Assembly (NCBI RefSeq): GCF_014042355.1 | Contig: NZ_JACEZU010000002.1 | Span: 496,001-560,000, forward strand | Direction: 5' to 3' | DNA: 64,000 nucleotides | DNA from: Rugamonas apoptosis | GTDB lineage: Bacteria > Pseudomonadota > Gammaproteobacteria > Burkholderiales > Burkholderiaceae_D | Shown here: positions 58,388 through 64,000 of the stretch, in pieces | Layout: every line of letters starts with the position of its first letter | Numbering within the stretch: position 1 is the first letter of the stretch | Made by a program: the position numbers and the translations under genes | Notes under the pieces: generated by a model | Seen by the model: only the letters and a program-made list of their open reading frames with translations | Database searches by the model: none | Told to the model about the DNA's origin: nothing

Positions 58388-59233
58388 ATGGCGGCATCGA
58401 TACTGGTCATCGAGGACAACCCGGCCAATATGAACCTGATGGTCTACCTGCTGGAGGCCTATGGCTACCGCGTGCTGTCGGCCTGGGATGGTGAACAGGG
58501 TGTGGCGGCGGCGCGCCGCGAGCGGCCCGACCTGGTGCTGTGCGACTTGCGCCTGCCGCGGCTGGACGGCTACGGCGTGCTGCGCCAGCTGAAGGCCGAT
58601 CCGGCCACGCGCGCCATCCCCGTGCTGGCGGCCAGCGCCGAGCCGGCCGACGATGGCGGCGCGGCCCTGCTGGCGGCCGGCTTCGACGGCGTGCTGGCCA
58701 AGGCCTTCGAACCTGAACAGCTGTTGCCGGCGCTGGCCGCGTGGCTGCCGGCACCGCTGCGCACTGCGCACATGTCGCCGCCCGCGCCCGCCGTTGACGT
58801 ATCCGACTATGCCGCACCGGACGCCACGCCCGTTCCCGGCATCGCCCCCCTCGCCCGTGCGCGCGTGCTGCTGCTGGATGCGGCGCCCGCCAACCGCGGC
58901 CTGCTGGCTTCCGTGCTGGGTCCACTGGGCTATCCACTGACGGTGGCGGCCAATGGATCGCAGGCCGAAGCCTGCGCGAGCCAGGCGTTCGATCTGGTGC
59001 TGTGCGACTGCGACGGCGAGGATGAAGCGGCGCTGCAAGCGTTTCCCGTGGCGGCGTTGCGGCGCCTTGAACACTTGCCGCTGGTCGTGCTGCGCCCCGC
59101 GCTCGACGACAGCGTAGCGTGGGTGCCTGGCGGACGGCGTTATCCGGCCCGCTTGCTGGCCCACCCGATCGAACCGAAAAAACTGGTGGATGAAATCGCG
59201 GCCTGCCTGGCGGCCGCGCAGCCAGCGGCGTGA
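58388..59233 (+). CDS. response regulator with an intact and a degenerate receiver domain
   Basis: A 281-residue protein without DNA-binding or enzymatic output. The first receiver (1-125) has EDNPANMN and the phospho-acceptor Asp in LVLCDLRLPRLDG (near residue 52), but lacks the usual T/S-x-KP end (ASAEP then AKAFEPEQL, with Lys kept). The second domain (about 155-275) has the receiver fold pattern (VLLLDAAPANRGLLASVLGPL, LVLCDCDGED) but an abnormal acceptor region, so it is probably a pseudo-receiver. It most likely takes phosphate from the preceding hybrid kinase. Confidence 0.85.
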   Translation: MAASILVIEDNPANMNLMVYLLEAYGYRVLSAWDGEQGVAAARRERPDLVLCDLRLPRLDGYGVLRQLKADPATRAIPVLAASAEPADDGGAALLAAGFDGVLAKAFEPEQLLPALAAWLPAPLRTAHMSPPAPAVDVSDYAAPDATPVPGIAPLARARVLLLDAAPANRGLLASVLGPLGYPLTVAANGSQAEACASQAFDLVLCDCDGEDEAALQAFPVAALRRLEHLPLVVLRPALDDSVAWVPGGRRYPARLLAHPIEPKKLVDEIAACLAAAQPAA

Positions 59234-59311
59234 GTGGCGCTGAATGAACTTGCAGTTATCTTTTTGATACCACCGACCTCGAAGACGCTGGTGGCGGAAA
59301 CCGAACTGACC

Positions 59312-59345
59312 AAAAAAAATCGCCCGCTACCTTGCGGTGCGGGCG
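59312..59345 (-). terminator. terminator of the DUF1800-DUF1501 transcript
   Basis: Read on the minus strand, arms CGCCCGC and GCGGGCG are followed by an A then eight T. It lies 109 bp past the DUF1501 stop. The 220 bp between the response regulator stop and the DUF1501 stop hold no convincing gene. Confidence 0.75.
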
Positions 59346-59453
59346 TAATTCCAATGTTCAGCGAACGGTTGGAGGAGACAGTTCCAATATATGCCGATTC
59401 ATGGTGCGCTGCAATACAGTAGAACTACTAGTCCGGCGCATGCGGTCCCCGAT

Positions 59454-60695
59454 TCAGGACGAGCGCAGCACGCTGAAACCGGCGCGCTGGCCCGGCATGG
59501 CGGGGAACACCTGCGCCAACTGGCGCTCCGTGAGGCCCAGATGGCGCAGCGCGACCTGAGCCAGCACGGTGCGGAAATCCGTCGTCACGGGCAGGTCGCG
59601 CCCTTCGTTGAGCTGATCCTCGCCCAGCCCCCGCCACTCGCCATACACCCGGCCGCCGGCCACGCCACCGCCCAGCACCCACATCGCGTTGCCATGGCCA
59701 TGGTCGGTGCCGCCGTTGCCGTTCTCGCGCGCTGTGCGGCCGAATTCGGACATGACGACGATGGTGGTCTGGTCGAACAAAGGACCGAGCCGGCGCGCCA
59801 GCACTTCCAGCCCCTGCCCCAACGGCGCCAGGCGGTTGGCCAACTGCCCCTTGGCCGCGCCCTGGCTGGCGTGGGTATCCCAACCACCCAAGGCCACGAA
59901 GGCCAGCTGGATATTGGAGTCGTTGCGCATCAGCGTGGCCAGGCGCGCCGCGTCGTCCGGGAAGCCGTTGGGCAGCGGTGCGCCGCCGTCGGCCATTTGC
60001 ATCTCCATGTCGGCGGCGGCCATCATCACTTCCTGGTGCGCATCCCGTCCCTGCTGGTAGGCGCGGCCGAAACGGACATGGTTGGCATACAGCTGGTCGA
60101 ACGCGCGCCCCAGCGCGGGCCGGTCCAGCACATTGGCGCGGGTGCCGGCCGCGCCGCTGGCAAGGTTGACGGCCGGCGCCCGGCCAGCCAGGATGCGCGG
60201 CATGGTGGAGCCGATGCTGAGCGCGCGGGTGGGCGTGGCCGTGCCGGGCAGCGCGCCGGCCAGCCGGTTCATCCAGCCGTCCGCCGTGCTCTTGGCGCCG
60301 GGTGTGGCCGACTCCATGTAATCCTGCGCGTCGAAATGGGAACGGGTGGGATCGGGCGAACCGCTGGCGTGCACGAAGGCCAGCTTCTTCTGCTCCCACA
60401 ACGGCAGCAGTGGCGCCAGCACCGGGTGCAGGCCGAAATAGCCATCCAGTTCCAGCGCCCCGCCCTCGGCGCCGGGCCGGGCCAGCGCGATGGTGGGCCG
60501 CAGCCGCCCGTAATTCGGATCGCCCACGGGTGCCACCACGCTCAGGCCATCGACGGCGCCACGCAGCATGATGACGATCAGGCGCCGGCCGTTGCCGCCG
60601 CCCTCGGCCGGCGTGGCGGCCCAGGCGTGGCGCCCCAGCGGGATCACCAGGCCGGCGCTGGCGGCCAGCGCGTGCATGAAGTCTCGGCGTTGCAT
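59454..60695 (-). CDS. DUF1501 protein with Tat signal
   Basis: A 413-residue exported protein. The ATG at 60695, behind AAGGAGA, gives the twin-arginine signal MQRRDFMHALAASAGLVIPL; an in-frame start nine codons upstream would hide it. The DUF1501 domain has LIVIMLRGAVDGLSVV, LHPVLAPLLPLWEQKKLAFVHASG, MSEFGRTARENGNGGTDHGHGNAMWVLGG, a pattern of the alkaline-phosphatase/sulfatase fold with possible metal residues (Asp, His). The enzyme activity is not established. It follows the DUF1800 gene with a 23-bp gap; the pair is conserved across bacteria. Confidence 0.92.
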   Translation of the reverse strand: MQRRDFMHALAASAGLVIPLGRHAWAATPAEGGGNGRRLIVIMLRGAVDGLSVVAPVGDPNYGRLRPTIALARPGAEGGALELDGYFGLHPVLAPLLPLWEQKKLAFVHASGSPDPTRSHFDAQDYMESATPGAKSTADGWMNRLAGALPGTATPTRALSIGSTMPRILAGRAPAVNLASGAAGTRANVLDRPALGRAFDQLYANHVRFGRAYQQGRDAHQEVMMAAADMEMQMADGGAPLPNGFPDDAARLATLMRNDSNIQLAFVALGGWDTHASQGAAKGQLANRLAPLGQGLEVLARRLGPLFDQTTIVVMSEFGRTARENGNGGTDHGHGNAMWVLGGGVAGGRVYGEWRGLGEDQLNEGRDLPVTTDFRTVLAQVALRHLGLTERQLAQVFPAMPGQRAGFSVLRSS

Positions 60696-60718
60696 GGTCA
60701 CTCTCCTTGTTTCACTTC

Positions 60719-62176
<1,458 letters not shown>

Positions 62177-62346
62177 GGCGGTCGTCCTCGGTGGGTAGCG
62201 GTGCGGCCATTCTAGCGCTGCCCCCGCCGAAATGTGTGAGTACTCAAGTATCGAAAGTAAGCATATGTTACAGACAACTTTCACCAAGAAGTTAATCAAT
62301 CGATCTAGTTATATCAATTGTTTGAATTTCGTGTTGTAATGCCGGG

Positions 62347-63039
62347 ATGACTCAAGCAAACCAACCCCCAAGCCGCCCCGCCGAGGACACCCGCAAGCCC
62401 CGCTCGGACGGCGAACAGTCGCGCCAGCGGCTGCGCCTGGCCGCCATGCGCCTGTTCGCGGAACAGGGCTACGCCCGCACCTCCACGCGCGAGATCGCGC
62501 AGGCCGCCGGCGCCAACGTGGCCGCCATCAGCTACTACTTCGGCGACAAGGCGAGCCTGTACCGGGCCGTGTTCGAAGGCATGTGCCCGGCGCCGGCTGC
62601 CAATATCGCCCAATACGAACAGCCCCATTTCACGCTGCGCGAATCCCTGCTGGGTTTTTACCGCCAGATGCTGGCGCCGCTCCAGCAGGACGACGGCGCC
62701 CAACTGTTCCTGCGCCTGTGGCTGCGCGAACGGCTGGAACCCACCGGCCTGTGGGCGGCCGAAATCGACAACAGCATCCGTCCCGAGCACATGGCCATGG
62801 TGCGCGTGCTGTGCCGCCACCTGGGCCTGGAACAGGGCGACGACGAAGTACACCGCCTGGCCTACGCGCTGGCCGCGCTGGCCGTGCAGATCATGGTGGG
62901 ACGCGACATCGTCACCGCCATCACGCCGCAACTGCTGGCCACGCCGGAGGCGATCGAACAATGGCTGCACCGGCTGGTCCGCTATGGCGAAGCGCTGGTG
63001 ATGGCGGAACAGATCAACCGTAAGGAAGGAAACGCATGA
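62347..63039 (+). CDS. TetR family regulator (CecR-like)
   Basis: A 230-residue regulator with an N-terminal helix-turn-helix (RQRLRLAAMRLFAEQGYARTSTREIAQAAGANVAAISYYFGDKASLY) and a C-terminal ligand domain resembling DUF1956/CecR proteins that control RND-type exporters. A basic, Pro-rich N-terminal extension precedes the HTH. Its stop overlaps the start of the outer membrane factor gene (ATGA), so it is co-translated with the efflux genes it probably represses. Confidence 0.9.
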   Translation: MTQANQPPSRPAEDTRKPRSDGEQSRQRLRLAAMRLFAEQGYARTSTREIAQAAGANVAAISYYFGDKASLYRAVFEGMCPAPAANIAQYEQPHFTLRESLLGFYRQMLAPLQQDDGAQLFLRLWLRERLEPTGLWAAEIDNSIRPEHMAMVRVLCRHLGLEQGDDEVHRLAYALAALAVQIMVGRDIVTAITPQLLATPEAIEQWLHRLVRYGEALVMAEQINRKEGNA

Positions 63040-64000
63040 AGAGAGCACTACGAGGCGCGGCGCTGATGGCGGCCGTGGCGAGCGCCCTGAGCGCGTGCGC
63101 CGTGCAAGGCCCGGCGCAGCAAGTGAGCGCGCCGCTGCCGGCCCAATGGCAAGCCCCGCTGCCGCACGAAGGCAGCGTGACGGAACTGGCGCAATGGTGG
63201 CAGCGGCAGGGCGACGCCCTGCTGGCGCAACTGGTGACGGCGGCCCAGGAAGCCAGCCCCTCGGTGGCCAGCGCCGGCGCCCGCATCGCCCAGGCCCGCG
63301 CCGAACGGGTGGCCAGCGGCGCCGCGCTGGCGCCCTCGCTGGACGCGGCGGCCAGCGTCAGCCGCATGAGCCAGCAGTCGGCCCTGCCGCTGGGCACCAC
63401 GGCGCAAGCGGCCCTGCAAGCGTCGTGGGAGATCGACCTGTTCGGCGCCGGCCGCGCCGCGCGTGACGCGGCCCAGGCCCGCCTCGACAGCGCGCAGGCG
63501 GGCTGGCATGACGCCCGCGTGTCGGTGGCGGCCGAAGTGGCCAACCAATACTACGCGCTGCGCGCCTGCCAACAACTGCTGGACGTGGCCCGCCAGGACG
63601 CCGCCTCGCGCGCCGACACGGCGCGCCTGACGGAACTGAGCGCCCGCGCCGGCTTCCAGCCCCCCGCCACGGCGGCCCTGGCCCGCGCCAGCGCGGCCGA
63701 CGGCAACAACCGCGCCGTGGCCCAGCGCGCCGCGTGCGACGTGGGCGTCAAAGCGCTGGTGGCGCTGACCGCCCTGCCCGAACCCGAGCTGCGCGCGCGC
63801 CTGGCCGGCGCCGCGCCGGTGACGCCTCCCGCCATCGCCATCGACGCGCTGCCGGCCCAGACCCTGCGCCAGCGGCCCGACGTGTACAGCGCCGAGCGGG
63901 CCGTGGCGGCCGCCAGCGCCGACGTGGGCAACGCCCGCGCCCAGCGCTATCCGCGACTGACGCTGACCGGCTCCGTGGGCGCGGCCAACTTCAGCACGGG
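63036..64000 (+). CDS. NodT-family RND efflux outer membrane lipoprotein, 3' end beyond window
   Basis: Outer membrane channel of a tripartite efflux pump, cut by the right edge after about 321 codons (full family length is about 460-490). The signal peptide MKRALRGAALMAAVASALSA is followed by the lipobox Cys. Family features are LAQWWQRQGDALLAQLVTAA, IAQARAERVASGAALAPSL, ASWEIDLFGAGRAARDAA and the second repeat LRQRPDVYSAERAVAAASADVGNARAQRYP. The inner membrane and adaptor genes probably lie just outside the window. Confidence 0.92.
   Translation, partial: MKRALRGAALMAAVASALSACAVQGPAQQVSAPLPAQWQAPLPHEGSVTELAQWWQRQGDALLAQLVTAAQEASPSVASAGARIAQARAERVASGAALAPSLDAAASVSRMSQQSALPLGTTAQAALQASWEIDLFGAGRAARDAAQARLDSAQAGWHDARVSVAAEVANQYYALRACQQLLDVARQDAASRADTARLTELSARAGFQPPATAALARASAADGNNRAVAQRAACDVGVKALVALTALPEPELRARLAGAAPVTPPAIAIDALPAQTLRQRPDVYSAERAVAAASADVGNARAQRYPRLTLTGSVGAANFST

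Noticed and set aside
59234..59422. 62-codon open frame directly after the response regulator gene
   Set aside because: It lacks a ribosome site, runs through the terminator of the opposite strand and has no family features.

Overview
The window reads as chromosome from a high-GC betaproteobacterium, most likely Oxalobacteraceae (Massilia, Duganella or Janthinobacterium-like). This is inferred from the mix of a phasin, a DUF2164 protein, a maltodextrin TonB receptor locus, norCBQD, FecR/OmpA/CHASE2 genes and many two-component and c-di-GMP proteins; there is no rRNA or marker gene to settle it. I found no tRNA, rRNA, CRISPR, insertion sequence or prophage.

Layout. 1-14.3 kb is a maltodextrin/starch locus: a MalS-like alpha-amylase (cut by the left edge), phosphoglucomutase and an MFS sugar transporter on the minus strand, a secreted GH31 enzyme, a TonB-dependent receptor and a cyclomaltodextrinase-like GH13 enzyme. 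An M2 (ACE-like) dipeptidase is inserted in it behind a striking leader hairpin. Polymers would be bound and imported through the outer membrane receptor, cut in the periplasm by the two GH13 enzymes and the GH31 enzyme, moved across the inner membrane by the MFS permease, and glucose-1-phosphate handled by Pgm. 14.3-23.4 kb holds a chemoreceptor, two GNAT acetyltransferases behind a cytosine-deaminase-like amidohydrolase, a DUF2164 protein, a phasin with likely PhaR sites, and an MdlAB-type heterodimeric ABC exporter.

23.4-31.8 kb is a c-di-GMP region: a TPR-GGDEF cyclase behind a perfect FNR-type box, then FecR, an OmpA-like lipoprotein and a CHASE2/HD-GYP phosphodiesterase, a small helical lipoprotein, and a lone molybdopterin oxidoreductase whose Mo ligand appears to be Asp. 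31.8-34.3 kb is a small module of unknown role: an unrecognised protein, a metallophosphoesterase and a sigma-like protein. 34.3-41.2 kb has a BaeSR-type two-component pair with a very proline-rich sensor domain, divergent from a di-haem cytochrome lipoprotein, then a second TonB receptor.

41.4-46.6 kb is a nitric oxide reductase operon: an unannotated 39-residue membrane protein, a NorC carrying an extra C-terminal cytochrome domain, NorB, NorQ and NorD. 46.6-59.2 kb carries a secreted Cache-domain protein, an unknown 150-residue protein, an M29-like peptidase, and a dense set of histidine kinases, response regulators and an RpfG-like phosphodiesterase, interrupted by an apparently leaderless OhrR-type regulator and a 2OG-Fe(II) dioxygenase. 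59.4-64 kb has the DUF1800/DUF1501 pair and a TetR regulator overlapping an RND outer membrane factor cut by the right edge.

The window looks like ordinary chromosome with several unusual local features; the best candidates for something undescribed are the phosphoesterase/sigma-like module, the Asp-ligand molybdoenzyme, the norC fusion with its upstream micro-protein, and the leader hairpin of the M2 peptidase.
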